Shown piece after piece: positions 13,084-27,600 of a stretch of DNA of 64,000 nucleotides. The DNA is from Syngnathus acus. Lineage: Eukaryota > Chordata > Actinopteri > Syngnathiformes > Syngnathidae. Within the stretch, counting starts at the first letter, position 1. Every line of letters starts with the position of its first letter. The stretch spans positions 8,396,884-8,460,883 of the forward strand of contig NC_051087.1 of assembly GCF_901709675.1 (NCBI RefSeq), given 5' to 3'. The notes under the pieces were generated by a model. The model saw nothing but the letters and a program-made list of their open reading frames with translations, did not search any database and was not told where the DNA came from. The position numbers and the translations under genes were made by a program.

Positions 13084-13383
13084 TAATTTTGACTCCAGAA
13101 TATCTCTTAGTATTCTAGTTTGAACGCAGAAACAATGAATTATAATCGTAACGTTTCTCGTAATCGAGAAAAGTAGTTTTCCATCATTTGCTGCAGATGG
13201 CTAATGTTAGCTGCTACTGCATAAACGGCAGCTGTCAGACACATGCATGTACTTTTCGTGACATAATTTAATCGTAAATTGTTTAACGCATTTTTTATTC
13301 GATACGAGCAGTAAAACAGTATCGAAATTAAAACATCTCAAAAATATTAATTTCAACTCAAGTGGAACGAACTCGCGTGTTAA

Positions 13384-13406
13384 GGGGGGGGGGGGGGGGG
13401 GGGGGG
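13384..13406. repeat. poly(G) run of 23
   Basis: Uninterrupted 23-G tract in the presumed first intron of tdrd7, about 150 bp upstream of the coding start exon. Confidence 0.95.
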
Positions 13407-13557
13407 AAATCGTGTTTGGAATATTGCAATGAGCTTTACTCTGCCACAGCACATTGATTAGGAGTGAGAGTCGAGGTCTAAACTAGTTTCCCGCAGCACA
13501 CCTCATCATCACTTAAGACACTGATCTAACTTTCTCCTCGTTTTCATCCAAAACAGG

Positions 13558-16500
13558 ATGTCAGACAGCGAATCCATCAAGAAAATGTTGCGGTCTGTAC
13601 TCCAGTCTAGCAAGGATGGCGTGAGTATTCTCAAACTGCAATCGGAGTACCGCTCACTCTGTGGAGAGACCATCCCTCTGAAGAAACTGGGCTTCACCAA
13701 TTTGGAGGATTATCTCAGAAGCATACCCTCTGTGGTGCGGATGGACTACCGCAATGCAGACGTAAGAACTTGGTTTTAATCATTAGGAGTGCCTAATGGC
13801 AAGTATCTTCGGGTTTGTCTATGGCGAGGATTAGATCATGTCAACAAATGACACTGTATGGTTCAAACACTGTGTATTTACGGTGTTTGCATAAATTAGA
13901 TTTTATGAACCAAGGTGAAATCAACAATCAATCAGTGAATTTTGATTTTGTCAATTTAGATCATACTAAATTGTTTCTGAAAGAGAGACTAAATTCAAAC
14001 TTTTAGCAACCATACGTGATACATGCATGCAGATGCAATGTTTTCAATTGTTTTTTTTTTAAGTAAATATTGGTTAAAAGAGATATGCACATTTAAAAAC
14101 AACAAAATGTTGACATTGTAGGTTCCTTTTACCTTTCCAGTTAAAAGCTAAATTCAAACAGATACAATTATATTCCGTATGGACCTGCAGCTGCGCTTTG
14201 TTCTCATCTTGCATTGTAAGTAATAAAACAGCATATGTGTTTCACAAAAAGATACATGTGTCACCTACAATCTTCTTTACAGTTGAGATGCTTTGCTGCA
14301 GTATGCAGTGAGACAGCACACATTGCCCAGCTGGTGGCGCGACAGAAGAGCGCCAAGAAATCAGGGTGCTCCCAATTCGTTAACTGCAGGATGAGACGCA
14401 AAGATTCCGAGCCTTACATGAATCGTGGTAAGATATTCTTAGAATGCATAAAAAACTGCCAACTCAAGTCTCCCTTTACTTATTTAAATACCCCTTATAT
14501 AAAGTCCAGTAGATGCAAGTTTTCTCTTCAATGCCCACCTACTTTAAAGAGTCTCATTTGCTCTAAATCAGGGGTTTTGTCCACTATTATAACCAAAAAG
14601 CAACTCGGGGACCACTGCTTTGGAATATTATTTCGTTTTGCACCGAAGGAGGATAGAACTATATTTATTTACATCTGTTTTGGGAATCTCAGCTACATTT
14701 GACATAATTTGGATGGGTAAATGATTCAGAAAATTAGCTGGAAAATACACCAAGTCTAAATAATACATTTTATTTCCAACAATGTTACAAATTATTTTCT
14801 GTTTCCAATTTTGCGGACCACCTGCAATACCGCCACTGACCACTACAAGACCGCAGACCTTGTTCTAAATGTAAATTTTGTGTGCATTTAGGGTGGCCAA
14901 TGTCTTCTCTACGGCAGCCTTCAGCTGGTGGCGCATTCAGGCCAGCCAACCGCTTTCAACTCCACGGTGGCTACAGAGGCTTCAGTGCTTCTGGCGATGT
15001 CAGGTACAGGAACATATTTTAGGGCTAACTACATTCAAGAGTTTTGGGAGGGGATTTGTGTATGTTATTTGGCATGATTAAGGTTTTTAGTCTTTTTTTA
15101 TACTTAATAACTAAATGTTCTCCTCAATTGTCAGGCTACCGAGCCAGTGCTTTTCTCCACCAATAGCACACAGACAACCTGCCCCTCAGCCATCTGTGAA
15201 ACAATCTGCTGTCCCAAACAGGTGATGATATACGTAGAAAGAGTCCTGCATCCACCTTATTGATCTGTGGTCATGTCATAGCACATTTTCTTCATGTAAT
15301 CAGATTAGGCTACTGATGAGGGCACTGTGTAGTTTTATTGTAGAGTAAAATAGCATTTGCTTTCAAATCTGGTGAGAATTGCATGAGTGAGTTTTTCATT
15401 TTTCTTTAGATTATGTAAATTGGTTGGAAAAACATGACAATGAAATACATGTCCATTTTGTAGGGCCAAGAATTTAGTGATTCCGCAGAAAACGAAAGGT
15501 TAGTACAAGCATTTTTTTGTTGTTGTTGGCATCAATCACCCAATGTTTATTTGTGATGGAAGAGCACTTTGGGATCTTCATATTTCATCTATTATAAGTG
15601 TGCCATGGTGTATTTTGTAGTTGTAAGAAATTTTCAAATGAATAAATATTCTGTTAACACAGAGAAGCCCCATGAACAAGTCTCCGGAACCAACAACTCG
15701 GAGGTATAGAAATCGCTCTTTCCCTTCTTTGGATTCACTATTTGCCTTTATGCAGCCACACAGGAAAAATTGTGTTTTGGAAGTTGAACGTGCACGACAT
15801 ACTGAGAGACATTTAGAAATAAACTGATTTTGCTTGAGAATTTTGCAAATTTCCCCAACTCGACTTTGTGGTCCCATACAGTAGAAAGAGTTGTATTAAA
15901 AATTCAATATACTGTTATGATTGTTAAAGAGGCACACAAAATCAACAAATCTATTGTGTCACCTTGAACTGAATTACCGGTAGAGTTGAGTGCCTTTCTT
16001 CAAAGTTTTACTCTGCTGAATGACCAGAAAAGTGATTTGGTTGGGAATTCTCTTTACACAGCCAACACTACTTGACAAGACTGTGGTGCAGGAGAGATTA
16101 ATCCAGCTACTGAGCAAGTACTGCTCTGGGCTGTGGATGTCAAAACTGCCCACTATCTTCAGTGAAATGTTCGGTCAGCAGCTGTCTCCTCAGGTGACCA
16201 GTGAGTTGGAAAAGTGGACACACATTTGTAAGGTGCGTAAGGACACGTGGTATGATTGCTGATTTGAATGATATGGCTTGTTTTGCTGAAATTCTAATTT
16301 GAGTCAAATTATTGTGGACTGTTTCCCAGTGTACTGTATAATCCTCTGGTCTTTACAGGTAGAAAAATCAAGCAGCACCAAAGGTGACTTCCTGGTTTAT
16401 CCTATTTTGCCTTCCTCGACTGCTTCGGCAAGGAGCCTGTCCGAAGGCCCCTCAAAATCCCCCTTCCGCTCCAGCATGATGTCTACATTAAGTTCCTCCC

Positions 16501-19500
16501 AGGTGTCTACCTCTGCCCCTCTCCGAGCGCATTCTGTTTCAAAACCTCCAGCTGGCCCCGGAGAAGCCTTAGCCAAGCCAGCAATCGGTTTGGCTCCACA
16601 GTCAACTGATCATTTCACTTCTTTGAAGATGTCACAAAACTTGTCTAATAGTCACACAGTCAGTTCAAGTAATGTCAACTTGGTTTCAACTGCTGTCAAT
16701 GGCGGACCAAATTGTTACTCTATGGCGCCTATGGGCAATTATCCGCCAAAACCCAACCCTCCTGCATTAACTCTTTCTTGTCACTTCCGCTCTGAGGATT
16801 TACCACCACAAAAGTCCACATTGTCACTGAACTCTGTTTCCTCCCCTGGTCCTCCCGTTGAGTCTTGTGCTGCCGTTTTGCCAGCTGATGTCTGTTACAG
16901 AATAAAGGAGCTTCTATCCAAGTACAGTAATGGGTTATGGGTCCATGCATTGCCCAAACTTTTCATGGATGCTTACAAGGCCCCATTCCCTGAACACTTT
17001 ATGGATAAATTATCTCTCCTCCCGGACTTGTGCACCGTGGCATACCCTATTCCACACAACAGCAAGAAGGTAAGTTCATGCACACATACGTTTTTTAAGG
17101 GTAGTGGTGTTGGTCGGGGGTGATGAGGTTTGGGGAGCACTCTAAACAAATATTCTGCATATTTTTTGTTTGGAACAGGCCATCCTGTATAAGCCAATTA
17201 GAGTGAAGCTAGAAGACACTGAGAGCCATGCCAGTCAGAAGAGCAGAAGGCACCACCTTCCATCTGGTCTGGAGGTTACTGGCCCTGTAGTTCCTCCCTG
17301 TTTAGTTCATCCCTTAGTCCAGTATCCCTCTGTGCTGATTACTGAGGCCAAAAGCAGTAATGCTGTTACTGTACGGTATGTCAAGAAGCTGAAAATTTAT
17401 ATATCGACTTAAAATCTATATTTAGAATTCGGAAATATTTTCATTCATTTTCACTGTATTACTGATGAACAGGTTGAAATGTGGAGCAGAATTTTCAATC
17501 AAATAATTACTTTATTTATCCCCAGAGGGCAATTAAAGTTTGTCAGTAAAAAAAAAAAGAAAATATTCAAGAGTACACGCTGGGTGATATGGCTGGAAAA
17601 GGTCTCACATCATACGTATTTAGTTTCAGTTTGTTATTGATGCATGCATGTGTTACATGTGCCCTTCTAAAAACTGGGGTCAGTCGTAATCCTGCTTTTT
17701 ATCTAAAAAAAGAACGTCTTCTCCCTGTGCAGGTATGTTGGCGATGGCTATTCCAAAGCCCTGGAGGCAATGGAGGATGCTATGCATGCCTTGTATAAAC
17801 AAAACTCCACACTCCAGCCTCTCTCTCAGCTTGCCGTGGGTCAGCTGGTAGCAGTCAAGGGAGAGAATGGCAACGAACTGACGAGAGCTCAGGTCACGGA
17901 GGTGACCAATGCTAACATCAAGGTATCAAGTTTGCTTGACTGTATGATTGATTACTTGCACTTGATCGACACTGTTAACAACAAGGGGAGTGATGGGAAA
18001 TTGATTGAGAAATGGGGGAGTGCCTAGCGTGTTCTTTTTAAATAGTAATTCGTCTTCACATGGAAACAAATCAGTTCAGCAATGATAAAGCCATTGAAAA
18101 GAAGAAACACTATTTTTCTTCCATCAGGTTTACTATGTTGATCATGGCTTTACTGTGGAGATTCCTCGAGAAAGTCTTTTGGAGCTGCACCATGACTTCC
18201 TTTCACTACCCTTTCAAGCCACCATTGTTAGGATGGCAGGTATCACATTCACTTTGAATGATTATGATTTCTCATACTAGAAGAATATCTGATGTCAGGG
18301 AATGACCTTTGACCAGCCATAACCACCGTCGTCGTCTCGTGTGTCGCAGTTTGCCGGGGAGTTCACGGCTGGAAACTACAATCATGTTAAATGATACTTT
18401 CTAACAATATCAATCACAAAGGAACATTATTTACTTTGTAAAAACCGAATACTTGTTCCAGCTCTTGTGCTGCATATGATATTGTGCAGGTGGTCATCAT
18501 GTTGTGCCAGGTCAGTGTTTGCTTTACTTGACTGTCATACACTTAGTAACTGCCCTCTCCTCAGGTTTAGAGGCATTCAGTTCCCATCCATCTGTGTTGT
18601 CCTCTTTGGAGACGTTTGCTGTTGGAAAGATTATGTTAATGGAGATTTTGGCCTCAACTTCACCCAGTGACTTGCCTGAGGTCTTACTCTATGATACCTC
18701 ACAAGATGATGACATCAACATAAACTCTCTCTGCTTAAAGGAATTGCAAGACCAGACCATGAATAACCCTTTAACTGTAAGTGTGATGGGATTAAGTGAT
18801 GCACATATCGATGACTCGAATCGTCTGTATGTACACTACAATCCTAATGGCTTTTGCATTTGAAAGCTCAGCCTCAACCAGGAAGATGTGTTATTACAGT
18901 AACAGCCTGAAGAATGTAAAATGTTTGGAAATCTGTATTTGGTCAACTTTTCAAGGTTTCTGAATCAATTATTACTTTGTTGTGTGATGTTGTGTCATTT
19001 CTCTGTTGCCTTAAGGTGAATTCTACTTATCGGGGTGTATGTGTCACAAATATTTGTGTGGATGGCATCATCTTTTGCCAGCTGCCCTCCAGAGGAGCCA
19101 CAAGGCTCAACAAGTTGTTGGAAGAAACAAAAGCATTTTTGCTCTCTCAGGTAGGATCTTCTGTGACTTGTGGACCTATGTGTGATTATTCAGCGACAGA
19201 AGCAACTGCTCTCAGGCATTATGTGTTGCATTATTAGTTACATTTTCTGCAGTCCTAATTCAAAAATGATATCTGTCCCCATCAGGTGACCTCTGAGTAC
19301 TTGGTTTCTCAACCCTTCATTGGAAAGATGTGTCTGACCTGCTACAAAGATAAATGCTGCAGAGTGGAGGTATGGGCTTTTTGTTTTGTTACCATCCTAT
19401 TTGCCGTTAGGGCTCATCAGAAACATTTGATCATGTTCTTGTTTTCAGATAACCAACCTTCATGGCAATAGGGTCATAGAAGTTGTCTTAATTGATTTTG

Positions 19501-21514
19501 GTGTCTCAGCAACAGTCGAGGTCACTGAACTTCGAGAGATACCCCCTCTTTTTCTCCGAGACTTTGCCCTCATCCCGCCACAGGTTTGTCTCCTTGGAGA
19601 AGTTGCTTCTTCTCCTCTGTCATTTAGATCCTAGCTGTGGAAGTAAAATGCTATGCAATTGTTCAAATAATCTTGTTGTCTTTTCAGAACACGTAACACT
19701 AAATACTGTAAATGTGAATGGTTCTTCATCCATGATAGACTAAGAAACAAACTGTTTCTTTTTATAATCAGTGAAAACTACTTTCTCTTTGCCCAGGCCA
19801 TCAGATGTCGTCTGGTGGATGTGATGATTCCAGAGGGAGAGTGGAGCCTAGATGTCGTTTCCTGGTTGAAGAATGCTGTCCTGGGTGTTGAGGATTGTAA
19901 AATGAAGGTAACGTAGCATTTTTTTTGTGTGCTACACTAAAATGTAATGTAATTATTATTTCTGTGGAACCTGGGGATGTACACTTGTATTACAGGCTGT
20001 GGCTGCACAACTGTGACTCCACACCAACACGAGCGCTATGTGTGTTTGTGTTCTCGCAACTGCCTTACCTATTTTAGATTCTTAAGTTAGAGGAGCATAA
20101 GGAGGGGAAACTTGTGCACATGTACCTGTTTGTTCGTGCTGACTACGAGGACGTGCACCAGAGCATCAACCATAAGCTGAGCAACCCTGAAGTGTGGCAG
20201 ACACTCAACAGCAACAGAAGCTTCACGGCCACTAGTAGTAAGGACATTGCTCACCCAATAACTCACAAAATTGATGTGTTGTTCCCGTCAATTTCAATGT
20301 GTTGCATGTTTCTCTTTTTCAAACTGTAGATGGCAGTGCTTCAATCAAGAGACTGGATGTAAGCAGCCCAACTTACCTTCAGCCACAGCTATTTGAATCA
20401 TCTTCAGCAGAAACAACCCCCACGATGCCCCCACCTCTGGCGCTCCCCCTGGTCTGTATGAGAATGAGTTTTTGTGTTTGTTTTTATTTAAAGCAATCTT
20501 GTCTGAATCGTATGTAAGTGAGTACAGGAGCGGAGCACACTTTTCCTTCCTCTCCGAATGCACTTGCATCAGGAAATTTTCGAACGCTCCCATCATCATT
20601 ATGTTTCCTTTGTGCTCTAATTTTCAGCTTGGTCAGAACATGGATGTCCACATATCAGCAGCTTGCCACCCTGGTTACTTTGTGCTGCAGCTGTGGCAGG
20701 ACCTGCATAAATTGGTCATGTTGATGGGAGAGATGATGCTGCACTACAATCAGACTGTGAGCCCCACAGATGTGCAGATCAAAAAAGGAGACATTTATGC
20801 TGCCAAAATAGACAAAAGGTAGGTGACTGACTTTATGAAAGTTATGTACTGTAGATGAGGTGGTTCTGTAATGTACATATAAAAGGAGTATCTTTTACAC
20901 CTGTGACTCACTCCACGTAGTTGGTACCGTGCAGTGGTGAAGGGGATTCTGTCCAACGGCTTGATTTCTGTTTACGAGCTGGACCACGGAAAACACGAGC
21001 TCATCCGCAGCTCTTTCCTCCAACCCTTGATTGAAGAATTTCGGCAGCTACCTTTTCAGGCCGTCATTGCACAGCTGGCAGGTGAGTTGAACACTTGGTG
21101 CTCATTTTTCATGCTGAGTCCTGAATGATTTTTAAAGAGACTGTCCAAAGACAACAGGAGTGTCCTATTCCATTTCTTGAATTACCTTTAGTGTGGTCTT
21201 TGTGAAACAATGAGCCAGAGCACCACATGACAAAACAACGACCCCACCCCTTTATTTGAGGCATCTATCGAGCAGCTTGTGCCTTCTGTCCTCCAGGTGT
21301 GCCAAAGTGCCAGTGGTCAGAAGAGGCGTCCTTGGTCTTCAGGAACCATGTGGAGAAGCAAGCGCTCGTCGCCCAGATCGAAAGTATACAAGATGAGTCG
21401 GAGGTCCAAGAGGAACTGTGGGAGCGCAAATTAACGGTCTATTTAGTGGACACTAAAGTAGAAGACAAGGACCTTTGGATCCACACCCTCATGGCGGATT
21501 TTTGCAGTGAGTGA
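13558..21514 (+). CDS. tdrd7: Tudor domain-containing protein 7
   Basis: Germ-granule/chromatoid-body and lens RNA-granule protein of the piRNA-associated Tudor family. Twenty-one coding exons: 13558-13761, 14283-14427, 14892-15003, 15135-15221, 15464-15498, 15663-15703, 16062-16232, 16359-17069, 17179-17375, 17733-17922, 18128-18239, 18565-18776, 19016-19150, 19286-19369, 19449-19583, 19797-19907, 20078-20237, 20330-20451, 20628-20818, 20921-21081 and 21297-21514, giving 1177 aa (mammalian TDRD7 is ~1100). LOTUS/OST-HTH domains lie at about 5-70 ([20 protein letters not shown]), 212-270 ([15 protein letters not shown]) and 430-490 ([18 protein letters not shown]). Tudor regions lie near 595-655 (VYYVDHGF), 785-850 (VVLIDFG) and 1035-1095 ([12 protein letters not shown]). 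The large exon 16359-17069 is Ser/Pro-rich linker plus LOTUS 3. The donor after 20451 (GTCTGT) is weak but the phases fit. The start Met follows the splice acceptor directly. Fish can carry a and b paralogues; which one this is cannot be told from the sequence alone. Confidence 0.95.
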
Positions 21515-21584
21515 GTGCATGCTAATTGGAAATATCACACATGTTTTTGTTGTCATGCTTCTGTTTTGAAACAGCTGCAAGTTA

Positions 21585-21590
21585 AATAAA
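21585..21590 (+). terminator. polyadenylation signal, tdrd7
   Basis: AATAAA 70 nt after the tdrd7 stop codon; a very short 3' UTR. Confidence 0.65.
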
Positions 21591-22320
21591 AAGTTGTTAC
21601 TGGATTATCAGTGTTATGCTGTGGTCTTTCTTGCACTGTTGCTAAATGTGAATCCCACCTAGAGTCCATTATACATTTTCCATGATAGATGTCATAATTA
21701 CTAAAAGTAGGATTTTATTTGGTGTAATGTTTGCAACTCAAAAGGTTTGATGCACCCACACTGATAAAATGTGTTTTATACCTACGTATATGACTTTTTT
21801 TTAATTATTATTCATCAGCATCAGCCAAGCCTACATAAGAGTTCTTGAGTATTTGTTGCAATCATTTAGTTTTTAATTTTCTTACTACTACAAGACTTTG
21901 CTGCTGCATAGGAATTGAATCAAGTGGTAAACATGCATCACATGTAATTCAGGCATCTCCAAAAAGAGCGCGTCGTTGCAGGAGTGACAGTGCAGCCTGC
22001 TTGGAGGTCGGTGGGGGTGGCTTGTGGTGGGAGGAGGTCCTCTCGGCTTTGCCCTTTACGGGAGACGACTTTGAGCCCTCAAAGTCCCAATTGCAACCTG
22101 CTATCGGGGGAGGCAACTTTCCGTGTCCGCTCCATTCTGCACCAATATCCGGTGGTCTTGCGCCACGGCGCATGGACTGTGTGTATCGAGGGGGCTTGTA
22201 TTCGATCCTTGCTTCGTGTAGCTGTTGAGGAGCAGCCTGCATCGCTTGTGCACGCCACTCTGAGGGAACCATATCTGGTCAAAGTATTCGGTGCTGCTGT
22301 CACCCATCCGGACCGTCCGG

Positions 22321-22330
22321 CTATAAATAG
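22321..22330 (+). promoter_or_regulatory. CTATAAATAG: overlapping TATA box and MEF2 consensus
   Basis: CTATAAATAG fits the MEF2 consensus CTA(A/T)4TAG exactly and also works as a TATA box. It sits at the 3' edge of a GC-rich island upstream of tmod1, a gene of striated muscle and erythroid cells, on the same strand. Assignment as the tmod1 promoter is inference from position and motif. Confidence 0.45.
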
Positions 22331-23061
22331 CGCTGCTGGAGGTACGTCAGTGCATGCAAAATAAAAGTGCTGCCTGTGGAAGACTTCACTGCATTAAAGC
22401 TACTACTGAGACAAATGTACTGTACAAGTTAATACAACTGTGGCCCTTGCAGTCTGTGGTTTTCTATTTGAGAGGGTGAGCGTTCCCTCTCATTTCTTAT
22501 GTGTTTTTTGGGACCTTTTTGATTAGGACACCCCTGTCCTTGACAATGTTATATTGCATTGATAGACCGTAGCAATCCTTGATCCTACTAAATCAATGCA
22601 TTCACAAAACATGCTGGAGTTGTCCTCAAATGTTTCACTGGTGTTAAATATGTATAACTTAAGTAGACCAGTACAAATGCCTTGCATAATTAGGATCAGT
22701 CAACAAGTGCTGTAAAATGCAACAGTTGTCTGATGGCATGTTGGCCATCAGTTTGTCTGTGACCTACATAACGTGACTGCACAACATACTGGGGATGCAT
22801 AATGCATACCCTGTGCAACATCAAGGTCGGCCTTTTCTGCCCTCTTTAATGTAGATGCAAATGTATTGTGGATTCTAGAAAGTTCCAGGTTATGAACAAT
22901 TCTCCCAATATAAGGTTCTCCCTCACTAACATAACTTTTCAAGTGATTTTTAAAATATATTTGTTTCAATGATTATTTGATAATACTAACTGCACATGTT
23001 ATTTTAATGATACTACTGCTTTCAGATATCACAAAAAGCAAAACACGATTAGTTTCGTTTA

Positions 23062-23170
23062 ACCTGCTATTGGCTGGTGACCCGTTCAGGGTGTTCCCAC
23101 CTACTGTCTAAAGACTGCCGGGATAGGCTCCTGCATGGCCGCAACCCTCGTGAGGAGAAGCGGTTCAGAT
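23062..23170. repeat. fish interspersed repeat fragment (SINE/L2-tail-like)
   Basis: Reads through the phrases TATTGGCTGGTGACCCG, GTTCAGGGTG, GGGATAGGCTCCTGCATG and GAGGAGAAGCGG. The same phrases occur at 36930-37010 in the longer copy. A truncated 3' half only. Confidence 0.65.
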
Positions 23171-23907
23171 ATTGTACATTGGCTTATCCGATATTTGATT
23201 CTGAAAATAGCAATATATGACATGTTTTAAAGTCAAATGTACCCATCACGACATGCTTTATCATTATTTAACTACTGCAGATAGAATATGCACCATTTGA
23301 AATGTTCCAATGGAGCTATAAAGTGTAAAAAACTCCAATGTCAACAGTGAAATGCTCTCGTGTACAGTAAGTGTGCGTGAAGCTGATGTTTTTAATGACG
23401 CTGACATCATGTACTGTGACTGTCTGAAGACACTGAGCAGTAGTTGTCTGCTGAACAGTTTAACAACAGGTCCTGCTGCCCGCTCTGTTGCTATTTCGTT
23501 GATTTATTAGCTGTGAAAGGTTTTTGGCTACTATTCTGAAATCTTTACTGGCTGATGTTCTGTAGTTGATAAACATTGGGTGTATTTTTAAAAATAAAAG
23601 ATTTTACACTACGCAACAACAGGAATGCACACTACTTCACTCACACCTTTTTACCTTACATCAGTGGATGACTGCTCCTATTTGGCCTTTAAAAAGTTCA
23701 TTTGTACCCCAATTTGCATTTGTGTTATACAATGTACTAATCGATGTTCTGTTCTGGTCTTGTGCAGGGCGTTAACAAAAAAACGTAGCTAAAATTCTAT
23801 CATCCACACGTACAAGTTTCAGTCTTTTTATGACTACTACTTTTGCAAATTCAGCTTCAGCTTTACGTCCTGCTCGCTCCAACTAAGCAGAAGCTTTAGG
23901 AAAGCAG

Positions 23908-23915
23908 CATAAATA
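23908..23915 (+). promoter_or_regulatory. second TATA-like box upstream of tmod1
   Basis: CATAAATA followed by a stretch without repeats that could be a 5' UTR exon before the coding exon at 24656. A weaker candidate for an alternative tmod1 promoter than the 22321 box. Confidence 0.25.
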
Positions 23916-24667
23916 CAGACCCAGCTCTGTTTGCTATCTGCAGAGCAGGTCAGCTTCTTCCACTCCAATTATTTGGATCTGAGCCCAATTTTTCATCTTT
24001 GCTTTTGAAAACTTGTCTTGTCATGGATAGTGGCTGGAGAAAGTCCAGAGTTATGCAGCATGTTTTTGTTCTATCTCATTTGATTTAATAAAGAGGACAT
24101 TAGATCTTGGCCGCATTGAAGTTATTTTACTGATGTCATCTAGACTAGAGCATTGGTTCTCAAGTGTTGTCACATGGGGACACAGATTTTCCACTGACTA
24201 GAATTACTAATGATGACAAATGTTAGTTGCCTGATTAGCTTCTCGTTTATGCAAACACAGCAACAAATCTTTTTACCTCTCTGCAGGTCAACACAGTCTC
24301 AATTTGCATCAAAAAGGTAACTCTTAGTTAATGTCACATACCGTCCAAGTGGTATATAAAAAAAATGCACTTGTATTCCAACTCGTCTGTTTCCATTATT
24401 CTTCAGCCTTCGCAACGGATGTGGAGTTGTCCCAGCTGCTCATCTGACATACCTGTATTGTATTTCTCATTTGAAGTTAAGACCCACTAGCCATGCACCC
24501 AGTCCAATTGTCACAGTTAATTACCAATTTAATTACTGCTCTGTAGTAAACATAAAAGACACATTGCAAAGAATGACAAACATCTGAACTAAAGCAACTT
24601 GAGTTTAAGATGGCCCAAATGAATGTCACTGTGACATTGGTGTTTGTTTTTGCAGGTGTGTGGCATC

Positions 24668-27600
24668 ATGTCGGTGTTGAGGAAGGAGATGGACAAGTAC
24701 AGAGACATCGATGAGGACGAGCTGCTCATGAAGCTCTCCGAGGAGGAGCTGCAGCGGTTAGAAGATGAACTGGAGGAGCTGGACCCTGATGTAAGTTTAC
24801 TTTCTGCCAGCATGCTGCCGGCGGGTGTCACCGTAGACTTATGGAGTCATTCAGGCCCTAATGTGGACCACGCTGACTTCACATATTAGCATCACCTACA
24901 GCGCTGTTATTGCTATGGCTCATTGTGTTTAAGATGTTGTCGTGTGCCGTCTGTGGGCCCATTAGTAATGTTGTTAGCGAGCTGTGCTCAGAGGTCTACT
25001 GTGGATGAACAGAGGCAATACTGCTGCCTTTAACCCCAATTAGCATGTATTGTAATAAAATTATCCACTCACAGAAAGTGAATCCTTGCTTGTTGTGGCA
25101 GTAGGTGAAACTATGCGATTAAAAAGAAGCATATACAAAAAAAAAAAAAAATTATCTTTCCCCACTGAGATTAACCTAATGGAGATAAGTGGTCGAGTAC
25201 AGCAAATGTTGCAATCTTGGGTTCATTGTGAGCATGTGTAAACTGTCATAAACTCAATGATATACTATCATGAGTCATAACGGTGATGGCAGCTGTGATC
25301 GTCTCCTCAATCCCAAAAGGGGGCAAGAGGAGGATGACTGGAAGCAAGGCTATTATTCGTCGTGCATGTGCGCGTTTGTGTGCCACGGACTCATATGCCG
25401 GCACTGCCTGGCCCGGAGGGACTTGATGACGCAAACATGGAGAGTCAAAGCGTGCGTGTGTACTTTTCTTTTGCGCCTGTTTACGAGCATTACCAATTAC
25501 AGAACAGTAAAGTACCCTTTTGCTCTGAAAAACACTGCAGCCTTCCCAGCAGGTCTGCCCACCTCTATTCCTGGAAGACTTTGGCAAGACATTTTAGAAT
25601 TAGACCAACTCAGGAGGCAAATATATAATTTGATCTAACAATTGTCTGTCATATTTTCACAATTCAGCCTTAATCTGTTGTGTTAACTCAGTGCTTCTCA
25701 ATAATTTTCTGTGATGCCCCCCCTAGGGAGAAGAAAACATTTCGCCATGTTATTAACATTAAAGAAAACAAAATATCAATAAAAAAGAAAGATAAACTTA
25801 CAATAAAGAATAACTATTAATAACATTGTTTTTTAGTCTGTAACAGAACAGATTCAATGTGCATCACTTTGCCTGAAATTAAAAATAAATTCTAATTATT
25901 TAAACTATAAGCATTCTTGACCAACTGCCATTTTATGCTGGAAAGAATACAATAAAATAATAATAAACATACATCATATTCAATTAAATAACAGCAATAA
26001 ATAATATTCAATTCAAAGTAATCAGCAACATTAACTCAGGAGCACAATATATAAAACATTTTAACCTACAAAACAAAAATGAATAAAACAATTAAAAATA
26101 ATGAATGAATAAAACCGTTCTTTTCATCCCTGTTCAATATTTTTCCATGGTGTCCCACTGCACTTTTTATCGCCTGCTCTGTGCTGTGTGTGCGTGCGTA
26201 TGTTCCGTGCGCTCGACACTGGAGAGTAGTGTTGGCTCGTGAGTGAACGATTCGTTCAAAGGAACGACTTTTCTTTCCAGTGAACGAGAGTGAACGAATC
26301 ACTTCCTAAAGTGATTGGTTCTTTTTTCAGTTCATATGACTTCAACCAGTAGGTGTCGGTAATGCGCATTGAAGCTGGTGCCACCTCGCCGTAAAACAAA
26401 ACGAAGAAGAAAATGACGTAACTTCCCGTTCACGAACGAGTCGTGAATTGCATTTCACGTTCATCCACTGAACGGATCTGTGAGTGAACTGCCTTCCTTC
26501 CCCCCGTGCATCAACGGATCAGTCAGTGAACGTGTTGCGTCTCCCTCCTGGCGTGAACTATGTAAGCCAGAATGTAGATGTACGATTTGGAAAGGAAAAA
26601 GAACCACTCACCGAAACACCACTTCTTTTATGCGCGTTTTCTCCAAGCTAACGGCTAACTTTATTACATGAAGGGATGCGCTGTTATGCAACAACGGGGA
26701 GATGATGCTTGTCTTTGGGTCATCTTGATTTTATAACACTTATAGTAGTTTTTAAATAACGTGTATGCATATATACGCCTAAATATTGTTATCCAATATA
26801 TCTACTGCAATTTCACATTAGATTGCTGGTTTGAAATGTACTTTTATTATTATTATTATTTTAATAAACATTAAAACCTGTTAAAACTTGTCTGGTGTTT
26901 TATTCCTTGTTTTTATTTTTTTGGGCATGAAAACAAAAATCTGACATTTGGTTAACTGCTTTATATGACAATATGTATATATATAAACAGCCAATCAGAA
27001 AGTGGGGGTGAGGGCGGGTTTGGCACTTTTCACTTTCACTTAAGCTTTTTCCCTAATGTAGTGCCCTCTGATTCGGTACACCTCATGGACACTTAAATCA
27101 GTAAAGAGGTAAAAAAAATAAAAAAAAGAATAAATAAAGGGTTAATTGCACAATAAAAGCACATTGGGATTTAATCTCATATCTGGGATCGAACCAAATC
27201 CTTACCGAGCAAGAGCCCATGTCATTAACCAGTTGGCTATTTCAACCTGACAGTCCATGGTCGTCTGCACTGTTTTGTACTAATGATGTGCAGTCCAGTT
27301 CTTTTTTAAGTGAATTGAATCTTTAGAATCGGTTCACTCAAAATTTTTGTTCAAAAGAATCGTTCACCGAATCGTTCGCTACACTTTCTTATTTATTTAT
27401 TCTTTTTTTATGTGTGTGATTCCCTCGTTAAGCGCACCTGCGTGAAAAGTTTTAGCTCCTGCAGAACGTGAAAATGAACAAAATCTTTTCACGCAGGTGT
27501 GTTTAACGAGGGTAACTTGGAAAACATATTGGAACGCGGCCGCGAGGACTAGAGCTTGACACCTGTGACCTTTTACCATGATATTTCCTTAATAAAATGG

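Larger units (their letters stand above)
21591..24655. other. tdrd7-tmod1 intergenic / tmod1 5' region
   Basis: No supported coding exon. It contains a GC-rich island (about 21960-22360) with long open frames on both strands that look like composition artefacts, the TATA/MEF2 box at 22321, a repeat fragment at 23062-23170 and a second TATA-like box at 23908. The tmod1 start exon follows an acceptor at 24655, so one or more non-coding tmod1 exons must lie here. Confidence 0.5.
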